Shown: positions 1-11,028 of the stretch, piece after piece
Numbering within the stretch: the first letter of the stretch is position 1
How the letters are laid out: the number at the start of each line of letters is the position of its first letter
NCBI GenBank assembly: GCA_905182985.1
Contig: CAJJDN010000091.1
Span: forward strand, 203,085 to 267,084
DNA length: 64,000 nt
Direction of reading: 5' to 3'
Source of the DNA: Paramecium sonneborni
Lineage: Eukaryota > Ciliophora > Oligohymenophorea > Peniculida > Parameciidae
Notes under the pieces: model-generated
Databases searched by the model: none
What the model saw: only the letters and a program-made list of their open reading frames with translations
What the model was told of the DNA's origin: nothing
Made by a program: the position numbers and the translations under genes

Positions 1-126
1 CCACCTGATTAATAAAGACTTATTTTTGCTGGAAAATAATTAGAAGATGGAAGAACACTCTCAGACTATAACATTCAAAAGGAATCAACACTTCACTTAG
101 TTTTAAGATTGAGAGGTGGTTAATGA
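1..126 (+). CDS. Polyubiquitin, 3' end (partial)
   Basis: The frame is open from the first base and encodes the last 40 residues of ubiquitin, from PPDQQRLIFAG through TLHLVLRLRGG. One extra glutamine (TAA) precedes TGA. Several of its glutamine codons are TAA or TAG, which shows the ciliate code directly. A one-residue tail after the final Gly-Gly is usual for polyubiquitin genes and is removed by deubiquitinases. The 5' part lies outside the window, so the number of repeats is unknown. Confidence 0.97.
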
Positions 127-713
127 TATAAACTATTCATATGTTATATTAATTCATGAAACACTAAAATATTTTTAATAGAATTTTTAATTGTAAAAAA
201 ATATTTCATTAAATTCTATTATTATTTATAATCATACAATAAACCTGATTCTTCAAAAATTTTATTAATTTTCCAATAACATCTTAAGTTCATAAACAGG
301 GATCCCAAAAATTTGTATCTGTCTAAATCAAATTATTATATAAATTATAATTCTTATCTTAAGAAGATGCTTAGAAAACAAATGAATTACTTGGTTGACT
401 TTCTAACTTGTTAACTATTTGATTATAGATATCAGTTCAGAGACTGTAGAAAGGATAATATAAACACAAGCTCAATCTAAAGGGAAATAAAATTCTTTTC
501 ATAAAAATAGAACTTACTTTGTCCAGCTCGAAGTATTTTGCTCTTTCTATTCAACAAAAAGATATATGTAAAGTAACAGTTTAAAAGAATCTCTTGTTAA
601 AAGATTTCCATAGCTTAAAATGAAAAATATGTTTCTTCAATTAAAACGAAAAGCTTACTATAAAAAAATTTTTTTATAATTTATTGAAATGATCATAAAA
701 TTTATAAAATCAT
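127..713. other. Gap with no assignable gene
   Basis: This AT-rich stretch separates the ubiquitin stop from the convergent stop at 714. Long frames without TGA exist on both strands, but TGA is rare by chance here and none has a recognisable domain or convincing composition. Around 380-650 the base composition is slightly richer and could be a decayed gene. I assign nothing. Confidence 0.5.
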
Positions 714-2246
714 TCATACTTTTCGTAAACTTAAAAAGCCCTCCCCTAAATCTCCTTGATAAGCTACGTTGATTCTTGCTCGAGAAGGCAAAGAGATAAA
801 ATCAATCATAGTTAATCCAGTTACTGATGTTTTTGTATCCTTTAATTTTCCTGATGAATGATGAACTACGTAACTAAATTTAAAAATGATTTGTACCTAC
901 TATTGTTCACAGCATTGATTATTGTTTCTCCATTAACCATAATATCAATTTTGGGTTTTTTTTTAGCAAAGAATCCTAGCGTTATTTCATAAATTCCAGG
1001 AGCTACTATAATTATATTTGGTTTATCTTTATCCCATAAAAAATTTTCAGTCAATGTATTAATTGCTTATATATTCCATGGAATTAAACTACCAGGACTC
1101 AAAAAGTTTCCTTTAAAAAGCCATCTGCCGATTATATTTTAACTACATAATTATTCATTAAGTGTATTTTAATTTTATTAGAATTTAGTGAAATCTTCAT
1201 AACTAAATTTTTATGATAAAATAGATTAAATTTCGTTAAATGCCTTAGATACATCTTCATGATTTGCTTTTTTGTCAAGGATTTCTTTAAAATCTCTTTT
1301 AGATAATTTTCTTTGAACTTCTTTTTAAATTTCTCCAATTTATAAATTATTGGCCTCTTTGTATTCTAAAAATGTAGTAGCATCTTATTTCTTTCCTAAA
1401 TCTACAGCAATATTTTCTATCAACGACATATGTTAATGAAAATCTTTGAGAGGAACCTTATCATCAGTATGCAATATAAGGGTTTCCATATCAATTTTAC
1501 CTTATAAATGCTACATAATCTCACTTTAATTAGCCTAATTTGGATTAAGTTATAATTTATACTTTTTTATTAATTAATTAGTAAAATTCATTTCCTTGTA
1601 ATTCCAAAACTGTGCGTACTTCATCTTTAAACTCTTAAAATCTTTAAGCAATATCTATTTACTAAGTATTTAGTGCGTTCTGTATTTCAATCAAATCAGA
1701 CTTTGATTCTAATTATAAATAAATCTGATTAATTTTGGTTTCTAATTCTGGTTTTTTAATAAATAATTATTATTAATCATTAATTTCTATTTTTATAGCA
1801 TCAACCTATTAGACTATTCTTTCTAATTCTTGGAAAAATGCTTTTTTATTTGCATTTAGCAAAGATTTAGTAATAGTTTAATGTTCATTTAATTGCCTCT
1901 ATTCTTCTTATTAATATTGTTTAAGTTAATCCTTAAATTAGTTTACTGTTTCTGTCAGATTAGAAATTTCTAAACGACGTATTTTTTCATTTAGATTTTC
2001 ATCAAAATACTTTTTTTAATAAGCTAATTCATTTTTGAGTAAATCTACATCATCTTAAATATTTTTTCTATTGGATTCCATCATTTAATAAGCTTCATTT
2101 TGATCCATTTTATTTTCATCAATATGTAACATTTTCTATTCTAAAGCTTTGATTGTGTAATCAAATTATTATTTGAGTTATTCAATTGATATTTAAGTTG
2201 AATCATCTCTACTATTTACTATGATTTATGTTTAATGATAGTACAT
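714..2246 (-). CDS. Coiled-coil protein with C-terminal beta-sandwich-like domain
   Basis: The product is 493 aa. Two introns are placed on frame and GT-AG: 1535-1562 (28 nt) and 874-896 (23 nt). Residues about 30-330 are charged and Gln/Glu/Lys-rich, consistent with a long coiled coil. The last 130 residues, from IGRWLFKGNFL to the end, form a compact hydrophobic domain. It resembles the C-terminal domain that follows B-box/coiled-coil regions in many ciliate TRIM-like proteins, with a C1q/TNF-like strand pattern (PGIYEITLGFF, LPSRARINVAYQG). No B-box is visible at this N-terminus. The start is the first ATG after an in-frame TGA. The domain name rests on recall of ciliate families. Confidence 0.8.
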
Positions 2247-2419
2247 TCTCTTTTTGCTACGAATATTTTCTATTCAAATTAGTTGTGAAGTAGAGAAATG
2301 TCCTTCTATATATGTTCTATGTTGAGAGTTATTTAGGTGATTTAGTTTTAAAGGTAAGTTAAGAGAGTGTTTGAACTCATTCAAATTTCAACAGAAAATA
2401 TATTAAAAAAGTTAATTAA

Positions 2420-4016
2420 TCAATCACTTTTCTTACAATACATGAAAAGGTAAGCTGATTCAATTTTATTGATTTGGTTGAGGGAGAGACGCTCAATTTC
2501 ATCATCATTAAAGAGATAAAACTTCACAATTCATTAAGATAAACATACATTCTGATTGCGCTTGACTACAGCCACATAATGGCCTTAATCGATAGTTCCT
2601 GAATGAACAATCATAGCTTGCAATTCATATTTAGTTTCAATAATCTCTGGTGCACAAAAACTAAATCTATAATTTATTATTATACTTTTTAATATTTAAT
2701 TCCATGTCAGCAATAACTGGTTCTTTTATTTTTTTCTATTATGGGAAACTTTGGAAGCGCTTTAATTACAAAACTAGAATATTGGGTGCAAATGTAATTT
2801 TAACACGTCGTTTGATGCTTTTAAACTTCTAGTTGCAAAAGGAGCAAGTCCATCCTCCTTCAATCATTTCTTCTTTGAAATAGTTACTTAAGCATTCTTA
2901 TATGGTAAGTTTACGCTACATAAAATTCTTATTCACTAGAGGTAAACTTAAATCATAAAATGGATCCTGATGTTAACTAGTTTTATCGCATTTAGGACAT
3001 TTAATAAATGAATTAAGTTAACCATGAAATAATTCATCAATGAATGTGATATATTATTTAAATTAGTCTTATGAAGGTGTATTAAGTTAGGGAGAATTAT
3101 TTTTTAAGATTTCTTCTTTGAATTTATCCAAAATAAAGAGTAATAATTCTGAACTATCATGCATTTCATAGATTGAGAAATGTTTTTGAAGTACCTTAAT
3201 TAGTTCTTTAGCCACAATACGAGATTTGTAATGTACTTTTGATGCTTTTCTTAACAAAAGCGCATAAGCATAACTAAAGAGCTGACACTCAGACTGATAT
3301 GAATGTAGAAAATGATAATTTAATTGAGGAATGCCCATCAGACATTATAAAACACTATTCAGATAACAAAAGTAGATTTCATTCTCTAACCCAACTATTT
3401 AAAGTTCTTTGATTGGCATGAGTTTAATGTTTCTAATTTTGACTTATTTTTTGTCAAGATCATTCATAGAAGGTGAAGCGAAAACTTTTAAAGATTTGTC
3501 TAAGATATTGATTTCACTTTTTCTATCTAAATCATTTATAGTTAGCATAGGTCCACCTTTATAAATATTTACCAACAGATTCCAAACTTAATCGTTTACC
3601 AATACATAATCTTTATTTATTTGTAGTTCTACTTTATTTTTAATTTTTTCATATAGAGTTTAGTTTTTAATTTCTCCAGGATGTAATCCTGCATCTTTGA
3701 TGTAGTTGGTATATACAAAAGCCCAGTTAAATTCAATGAGATGAGTCTTATCAGGAAATTCAATTAATTTAATGACTAAATCGCGTTCTTGTTCTAGGGT
3801 TTTATTGTCGTTTAAAATAAACTTATCGTATTCTTACGAACTAAGATTGGTTTTATCATTAGTTCCTTCTATGTTAGTTAGATTAGTGGAATGTTGATCT
3901 TAATCATTTGATGTTCTAATTTAATATTTAGTTTATTTTGGTTGAGTTTATGAAGGAGTTTGTGTTTAAATTTGTGCAGGTTTTGGTTTCTTGTTACTTT
4001 TACAACATATAAACAT
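2420..4016 (-). CDS. Ubiquitin-specific protease with DUSP domain
   Basis: This peptidase C19 deubiquitinase is 514 aa after removal of introns 2661-2685 and 2522-2548. A DUSP domain lies at about residues 75-160 (DYVLVNDQVWNLLVN, then KGGPML). The Cys box is YFCYLNSVLQCL with nucleophile C217. QQDAHEF is replaced by MHDSSELL. A CPKC zinc pair precedes EPFYDLSLPL-like sequence (here DPFYDLSLPL), and a second pair is CSFC. The His box is GHYVA with H471, followed by FND. The MFICC start could allow lipid attachment, but that is inference. The deubiquitinase core is complete and should be active on ubiquitin conjugates. Confidence 0.95.
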
Positions 4017-4074
4017 AATTAATATTAATTATAAAATAAATCTCTTACTAGAACGAATTGTTTCTTATAATCCG

Positions 4075-5064
4075 ATGAGTGATATTCAAAATTAGTTTTC
4101 CCTCAGAAGCAAAGATTTTTTTATTTTATAATTAATCGTACTGTAGAAATTGCAGATGTAATCAGATTTCCCAATTGAATCATTGCTTGATACTCTAGAT
4201 AACGGCGATAAAATCAATTGCATCATTGGCTTGATTGCCAACTTAGATTAAATCAAATCAAATTAAGTTCATAACACTTATTTGATTAAGAGAATTAAGG
4301 AGGTTATTCACGTTTAATTATGTTAGCTTCGTCTTGTTTCATAGATAATCAATGAATTATTATGCAACGAAGAGGTCATCCATAGTCCTAAAAGGCAATA
4401 GAGTAAAAATAAGAAGAGCAGAATCATCTTTGATAAACAACTTGATCTTCAGCTTTTAAAGGGGTCCATTGCTAAACTAGAATTATCAATAAAAGAAGGA
4501 TTCAAGTTACATTAGGAATTGCATACCAAATTTCTATTGATTTAAAATATATGTCTTGTAGATAAGGATGATGACTAATTTGAGCATCTAGATATTACCA
4601 GACTTGTTCAAATTTATCAAAGTGAAATGGAATATGTGAATGAGTATTTTAACAGGATAGAAAACAATCCTAATAATTCAAATAGTTAGTCCTTGTCTAA
4701 ATTGAATCAATCGTATTAAGAAATGCTTCTTGATGACAATATCGTCATCATCACACGATATGTATCATTTTCAAATTAAAAATAGTTTTCAAATTTAAAC
4801 CGGTTGATTGAAGATCTTGAGAATTTGAAATAAAAACTCGTTCAATTTGAGGAATTCGAATTGTCAACCAATTTTGAAAACTCTAGGAACTCATCCACAA
4901 ATGAGAGTAAATCTTATCAATATATAAATATAGAGCATTTTCAAAGAAGCAAATCTTAGACCTATGAATTATCTGAACAGCAGAGGACCAATGTCTTGAA
5001 AGAAATAACAAATGAAATCAAGGAGAAATCTTCTGAAACATGTATAAATTGTAGTATATTTTGA
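4075..5064 (+). CDS. Hypothetical coiled-coil protein
   Basis: One uninterrupted frame of 329 aa runs from ATG to TGA, with TAA and TAG codons spread along it as glutamine. Composition is typical of local genes. I recognise no domain. The N-terminal 100 residues are hydrophobic-helical. Residues about 130-260 have heptad-like spacing with many Leu, Glu and Lys. The C-terminal quarter is Ser/Asn-rich and ends in CINCSIF. It starts 58 bp from the divergent USP start, so the two may share a promoter. Function unknown. Confidence 0.85.
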
Positions 5065-5098
5065 ATTAATTTATTGTATATTATATATGCCCTATTAC

Positions 5099-5618
5099 TC
5101 ACAATAGATACTTATCATGTGGTACTTTTTTGACAACACCATGTTAAACTCCAAATTATTGAGTTGTGACACCTAAGTCATGCAATAAATAATCGCTGGT
5201 TTTAACAAGAGGATCATCACCTAAAGAAATATAGAACACAAAACTCTACCTGCTGGTAATTCTGTTAAATATCTCATTCTTTAGAATTATCTATTATAAG
5301 TATAGTCTCCAATACTGTTGTATGTCTTCATTTCTAAGAGTCTTCCACCATTTCCTAAAGATTAATAAAAATCGTACCATTTTCTCCAAAAATGTATCCT
5401 TTCACAACTCCATCAACAACAAGCTTAGTAAAAAAGCATCCAGCTAACACACCAATGATGTATGGGGCTGATTTCTTCAAAGTTTTGAATGTGTAGTTCA
5501 ATTTGACCATATCTAATGATGTGTATGTTTGCAATTGCTATGGAGTCATTGTGCGAGGATTTGGCCATAATTTTGGATCCACAACATTTGGAATCTTGAA
5601 TTCAGGTAATTTAGACAT
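5099..5618 (-). CDS. Small membrane-associated hypothetical protein
   Basis: The product is 155 aa after removal of introns 5355-5377 (23 nt) and 5221-5249 (29 nt). One probable membrane helix covers about residues 50-66 (SAPYIIGVLAGCFFTKL). A glycine-rich stretch (GENGNGGRL) and a polar C-terminal half follow. The stop lies 34 bp from the convergent stop at 5064. I do not recognise the family. Confidence 0.8.
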
Positions 5619-5631
5619 AAATAAATTAATA

Positions 5632-6633
5632 TCATTTTTTCAATAAACTTTAACTCAGTGGTTGTTTTCTTAATTAAGAACATCCGAATGCCACTTATTT
5701 TATAGGCTTCCTTTTAAAATCATTCTCCTATTTTTCTTCATATTTTTCAATAATTTTCTATATTGGATTTGAATTCTGATTCTTTGCAATCTCTTTGATT
5801 GATTAGTTTTCCTTCTAAATTTCTTCATATAAATCCTTCATTCTTTCATATTTTTTTTGTAATTATTCATATTTTTTTTATTGTTAATCAAGTTGTTCTT
5901 ACAATTAAATAATTTCTTTTTGCACATTTTTAAATTGCCCCATTTTAATTACATATAGATCATAAAGCTACTTTGCTTATTCAGCTGGATTTTTTTATCT
6001 AATTAACTTTAAGTACATATCTTCATTTGGATTACTTATTGTTTTAGCTAAATTTTTCAAATAATCACATTCTTTTAATTCAATTTCAAGTTTTTCGATC
6101 TCTTGTTTTTATTTTTTATTATCTTCTTCAAATTGTGAAATAAAAATTTCAAGAGTCTTTATTTTTTAATTTGAAGACTTTTCTTTTATTTCAAAATCTT
6201 TATTCTTCTCAAGAAATCGCTTAAGTTCTGCTTAAATATGTTAAACCTCTGTTTGTATAGATTCATTTTTTTCTTCTACAAATTTATTTCTTTGCTTAAG
6301 TCTTAAATTTTCATGCATTAATTCTTCATGTTCTGCTAATAATTTAGCCATATGTTATTTCTAATCAACACTCAAATCATTTAGTAATTAACTCATTTAT
6401 TCATCAATACCTGTGATTTCTTCAACTGCATAATGTAATGATTATATTTCAGTTGATCTCATACGACAATTTGGACATTTTCTTGAATTTTAATGGCAAT
6501 TTACACCACAATTGTAGTGAAACACATGACCACATACTGTAAAAACACAAAGATCTTTTATCATCGGTTCTAAACAAATTGTACATATCGGAATTTCAAA
6601 TATTTTTCTACCTTTAGCCTTTAAGGCGCTCAT
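5632..6633 (-). CDS. RING-H2 coiled-coil protein, TRAIP-like E3 ligase
   Basis: This is a single exon of 333 aa. The N-terminal RING-H2 has all eight zinc ligands: C17, C20, C34, H36, H39, C42, C53 and C56 (CTIC, CGHVFHYNC, CPNC). A continuous Glu/Lys/Gln-rich coiled coil fills about residues 75-310. An N-terminal RING directly followed by long coiled coils is the layout of TRAIP and RNF-type E3 ligases, so I infer ubiquitin ligase activity. Assignment to TRAIP rather than another RING/coiled-coil protein is tentative. The start is 13 bp beyond the stop of the preceding minus-strand gene. Confidence 0.87.
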
Positions 6634-6785
6634 ATTGATTTATTCAAATAAATTAAAAACTAGAATAATAATATAATTATCAATTATTGTAATAGTTAAT
6701 CAATCTATTAAATTGTAATTTCATTGAATAATAGATACAAGAAAGGAAAGAGTTTAAAATTATTATTAAATAAAGATTTATATAT

Positions 6786-9593
6786 TCATTTATGAACACT
6801 AGATCTAGATTATTAATATTATTTGTAACTTTCAATAGCTTAATTTATATTATGCTGAGGAAAGTAATCACTAAATTGATTACTCTTCTCAAAAGACTGA
6901 TAAAATTCTATATTAGGCATTTCTAATGGGTTTCGCATAAATTGTTTAGCTGTTTCTCCTGTAAATTTTGATGATTGAATACCATATCTAGATGGCTGCA
7001 CCTCCTATTGTTATTAAATTTGATATTCTCCTTTTTCAGATTCAGAAATACAAGAATTAGACTTCCTGTCTGAACGAACAGTTTATGTTTATTATTATTA
7101 TTATGGTTGAGTTGTATGATATTTTTAGTATTTGGAAAGTGTATTTTAACTTTAATTATCAATTTGATTATGTATTCTCTTCTAATGATAATATACACTA
7201 TCCTAAAATTTAGCCATTTTCAATTGAATACTAATTAATTCATCTTTTTCTTATTTTTAAATAATATTATTAGGAGTATTCTTACTTCCATTGCTGCTGT
7301 AAGGTAAAGAAAACACATTTCCACTTGAATTTTTATCTGAAGATCCATTAAAATTCTTACGATTAACTGATACATCTTTTAATAATTAACCATAAGAACT
7401 ATGAGAAATTCCACTGGGTGGCTATTGAACATATTATACTGGACTTATATTTGGGATATCCATTAATTGATGTTATTATTATTATTGTTATTATTACTAT
7501 TATAAAGAATGTAAAGACTCACGCATAGAGTATAATGATCCTCTTCTAGGAGTCTACTAAGATTACTGAAGAGAATTCTATCTGTCTGTTAAATGATGGC
7601 TTACTTCTACCATTTAAGGTTGTTGTATACTAATCACTTCATCTTAGTATTTTTTGTGATCATCTGTATTATCTGACTCAATATTTAATTGTTAAAATAA
7701 AAGAGCTGCTTCTTCAATTTTCATAATACTAGACTTTATTCGCCTTTATTTTTGTCTCATTTTACTTCGAAAGTAATTTCTACGAATTTATTAATCATTT
7801 GATTAGATATATTAAACTAAAACTGATTGTTTTGGAACATAATGTACATGATCACATTCATCAATATCATGAAACTTACCACATAAATAACAACATATGG
7901 AACATAAACTATAAAATTTATAAAGAACAATCTAATCAACCATCATTTTATATTTTTATCTCTCTTCGTAATTAAATTTAATACACTCCTAAAATCTCTC
8001 TATATCTAACTAAGCTATTTAGGAATACCCTATAGATGTTGCATTAACATTTGAATATGTATTTCTGAAAAAGGCTTGACTGTTAAAAATTGAATCTTTT
8101 CCTATTATTTTAATTTTAAAGTCAGGAATAGAACTTCCTTCCTTTCTTTATGTTATTTACACTTCTCCTGACAATATTATGAATAGCTATTAATTTGAAG
8201 TTTACTGCATCAGCACAATCTAATTTGGAATGTAAGTATACTCTTCAATTAAACTACAAATCTATCTCATTGTGCTTTATGAAAAAGAAGATTTAAATAT
8301 AGGTATTTTTTAAAGCAAATGAGAATAACGTTAAAATTTGACATCATCTACATATGACTATGGTAATTGAGATAGAAAATTCATGTCCACAGACTATTAT
8401 GATTTCAATTTATTTATATAAGCCCTTATCATTTACTTAGTTTCATACGATAATGATAGTTTATTTATTTGAAAATTATCTTTTAATGTCAATCTATAAA
8501 TAAAAAAACAGTAATATATTAGGATAAACATTCTTATAACATAAGTTATTAAATTACTATCAGAGGATTTGTAAAATAACACAATAAATTCATCATAAAA
8601 GTTGAATTACTTATCATGATTAAATTGGAGTATAGTCAATGCAATAAATTAGACGAAATGGAATTCAATAATATAATATATATATTAGATTATTGCTCCA
8701 TAGAATATCTCTAAATCTTTTAGTAACTATCTTAATTTTCTTAGTCTTATGATATGCAAAAGCTATAAAATATGCAACTACTCTGTTGATAATGCCAGAA
8801 TCACAGGAATTAAGACAATTAGATCCAAAATTAATTATTTCTTCAAGTAAATTTGGATTAAACTCTCAACATTTTAAATTATTTGGCCATTTTGTTACTA
8901 TTGAAATAAAACTTGATTGAGTGTTGATATTATTTAAAAGACTATTAATAAAATCTAATAAATTTGTTGTTCTTAAAAGCTATGTTATAAATTAATCAAT
9001 ATTTAAGTTATAAAGAAACATAAATACATGCAATATATAACATTACTAAAATGATAATATAGATTTTATTTCTTTGGGTTGAGACACGTTGTGGTATAAT
9101 TAATCTAATCAATTTCAGCAGCTTTATCACATAAAACATTTAGTTAAAATGAAGGATGAGTATTCACAGTTCTTAGTGACATAAGTCTACTCCATTACAC
9201 ATCACTATAGGAATGTTAAGGTTTTTCATCTATTACTATACTTTATTAACTTATTTCCTTTTCTGTATTTTTATGGGTTCTCTTACAACGATCACTGATT
9301 TACATAGACTATTCTTTGTTGCTAGGTTCCTCATTAATCAAAAGCAGATCTTTGATCTCACTTTAAAGAGGTCTATCTGATGCAATCTATGGTGTCACAC
9401 TTGTAGTAGGAGGTGATTTGAGTAATTCTTAGGCACCATCTGATGGCTTTCTCACTTACAATTAATGTTAATTCACGACTGTCATCTTTTAAACTATTGG
9501 TTGAATTTATGTATAGATTGAATCATCCATTGAAATAGACATAGATCTTGATGAAGAACCTTATTATCCATTAACATGTGGCTATACTAGCAT
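6786..9593 (-). CDS. Cyclic-nucleotide-gated-channel-type protein without a recognisable pore
   Basis: This single exon encodes 935 aa. A Ser/Gln-rich N-terminus is followed by hydrophobic segments from about residue 178. An S3-like segment (LILDLIVLIPVILALS), an S4-like segment (LHILQLLHIIRLRKL), S5-like and S6-like segments come next. A C-linker of CNG/HCN type then leads to a cyclic-nucleotide-binding fold at about 440-540 (QLFIILSGEV, then IGKDSIF). A Cys/His cluster near residue 575 follows, as in other Paramecium CNG-like channels, and the tail has a poly-Gln tract near 700. No GYG or similar filter is seen between S5 and S6. The arginines expected in the binding cassette are not obvious. 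Membrane location is likely; ion conduction is doubtful. Confidence 0.88.
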
Positions 9594-9971
9594 TTTATTA
9601 GATTATTTTAAATACTACTCTATACAAATATCATTTAATTATAGGTTATTGTAAATAAATTGTCTTTTTTTATAATCATTAATTAATATTATAATTCAGA
9701 TGCACCATTCAACCCATTCAAAAGTTTTACTTTAAAAAATAATCTTTTATTAATCATTTCATTTTTATTTAATTTCATATTATTTTTATCTATTATATTT
9801 ATAAAAAAAGCTCTAACTGCTTTATATTTTTAAAGTATTTATTATTAAAAAAAATATAAATCTATTTTAATCTAAAACTTGATTTTTAAAACAATGATTT
9901 TAATAACTATTCTTGCTAGATTTTTACAGATTAAATGATTATATTTATATTATTTTCAACATGAAATAGAA
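9594..9971. other. AT-rich gap upstream of channel gene
   Basis: About 380 bp with runs of A and T and no credible frame. It includes the 5' flank of the channel gene (start at 9593). A short slightly GC-richer patch at 9695-9740 has no recognisable product. Confidence 0.6.
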
Positions 9972-10275
9972 GATTAACTCTCAATCTTAAAACTAACTGA
10001 ATTGGGAATACATTTTTATTAAATATTATATTCTAAAAATTCCTATCACATTTTCTAGAATTCTTTAATTGTCTTAGATTTTAGCTTTAACAGCTTCAAT
10101 AGTATCAAATGGTTCAACATCAAGTATAATTTGTTCTCTCTATGTTTGATGAAAATTTACATAAATCAATTTTTATTTTTTATTAATTCTATATTTTATA
10201 TTCTTAGAGTGTCCTCCTTTTGTTTTCAGATTCTATTTTTATTTTTATTAAGTCCACTAAATTAGTTCCTTTGAA
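9972..10275 (-). pseudogene. Decayed polyubiquitin pseudogene
   Basis: Read on the minus strand from 10162, the sequence starts MQIFIK, loses frame, then continues ILDVEPFDTIEAVKAKIQD, which is ubiquitin residues about 14-32 in order. After more frame changes there is EYNIQ, matching ubiquitin DYNIQ, and finally DNA almost identical to the 3' end of the real gene at 85-115. Between 10163 and 10275 a weaker match to the second half of ubiquitin is visible (compare the aagaacactctcagactataa region of the real gene). At least one and probably two head-to-tail repeats are therefore present, which identifies a dead polyubiquitin copy. No intact product is possible. Confidence 0.88.
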
Positions 10276-11028
10276 AATAATAGTAATGAATTGCTTTATT
10301 AGTATCAAACTAATATATAAAAATAATTAAGATATCAAAAATTAGAGATATTAACTTTAATTTCCTTTAATTGATGTTTCCGACTTCAAAATAATTCTAA
10401 ATTTTATTTTAATTGTCACTCTATTTCTTTTATAATTCTATTATATTGAATCTATTTTATCTTTTCATAATTTTAATAAGTAATGGAAATCTTTTTTTGG
10501 TAAAATATAATTTATTACTAATAAGTAATCAAAATAGAAAAAAGCAAATATCTCAAATTAATCATTCATTAAATGCTAAAGTAAGTAAGTAAAAGGTATA
10601 AATAGCTTAGAATTTTGGTTAATATTTATATAATTTTATCTTTTATAAGAAATTATATTGTTTATTTATGTATAAAAATATGAGTTTTTCTAATTTAAAT
10701 GTAAAATTATACATTATTTAAATAGTAAGAGATGATTTATCTAAATTCTTTAGAGTTAAGTGAGGAAACTATGGTAGTTTACAAATTTAAATTATAGTTG
10801 ATGCCTTTTTTTCATTCAATTATTTTATTAAATTTTGATATAAAAATGAAAATTAGATGAGAATCTTTTTCTTTTTTTTTAAATTGAAATTGATGATAAC
10901 AGAAATTAAAGTATTTGATAATTTATAAATCAATTGAAATATAGAGAATTTGACAAATAAATATTGAAAATACAATTTTCATATAGTTTAATAAATGGAT
11001 TAGATTTTATAATTAAATTATTTAAAAT
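10276..11028. other. AT-rich gap upstream of CHFR-like gene
   Basis: About 750 bp with homopolymer runs and no credible gene. Scattered TGA-free frames have noise composition (Ile, Lys, Asn, Phe). The last 100 bp are the 5' flank of the gene starting at 11029. Confidence 0.6.
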
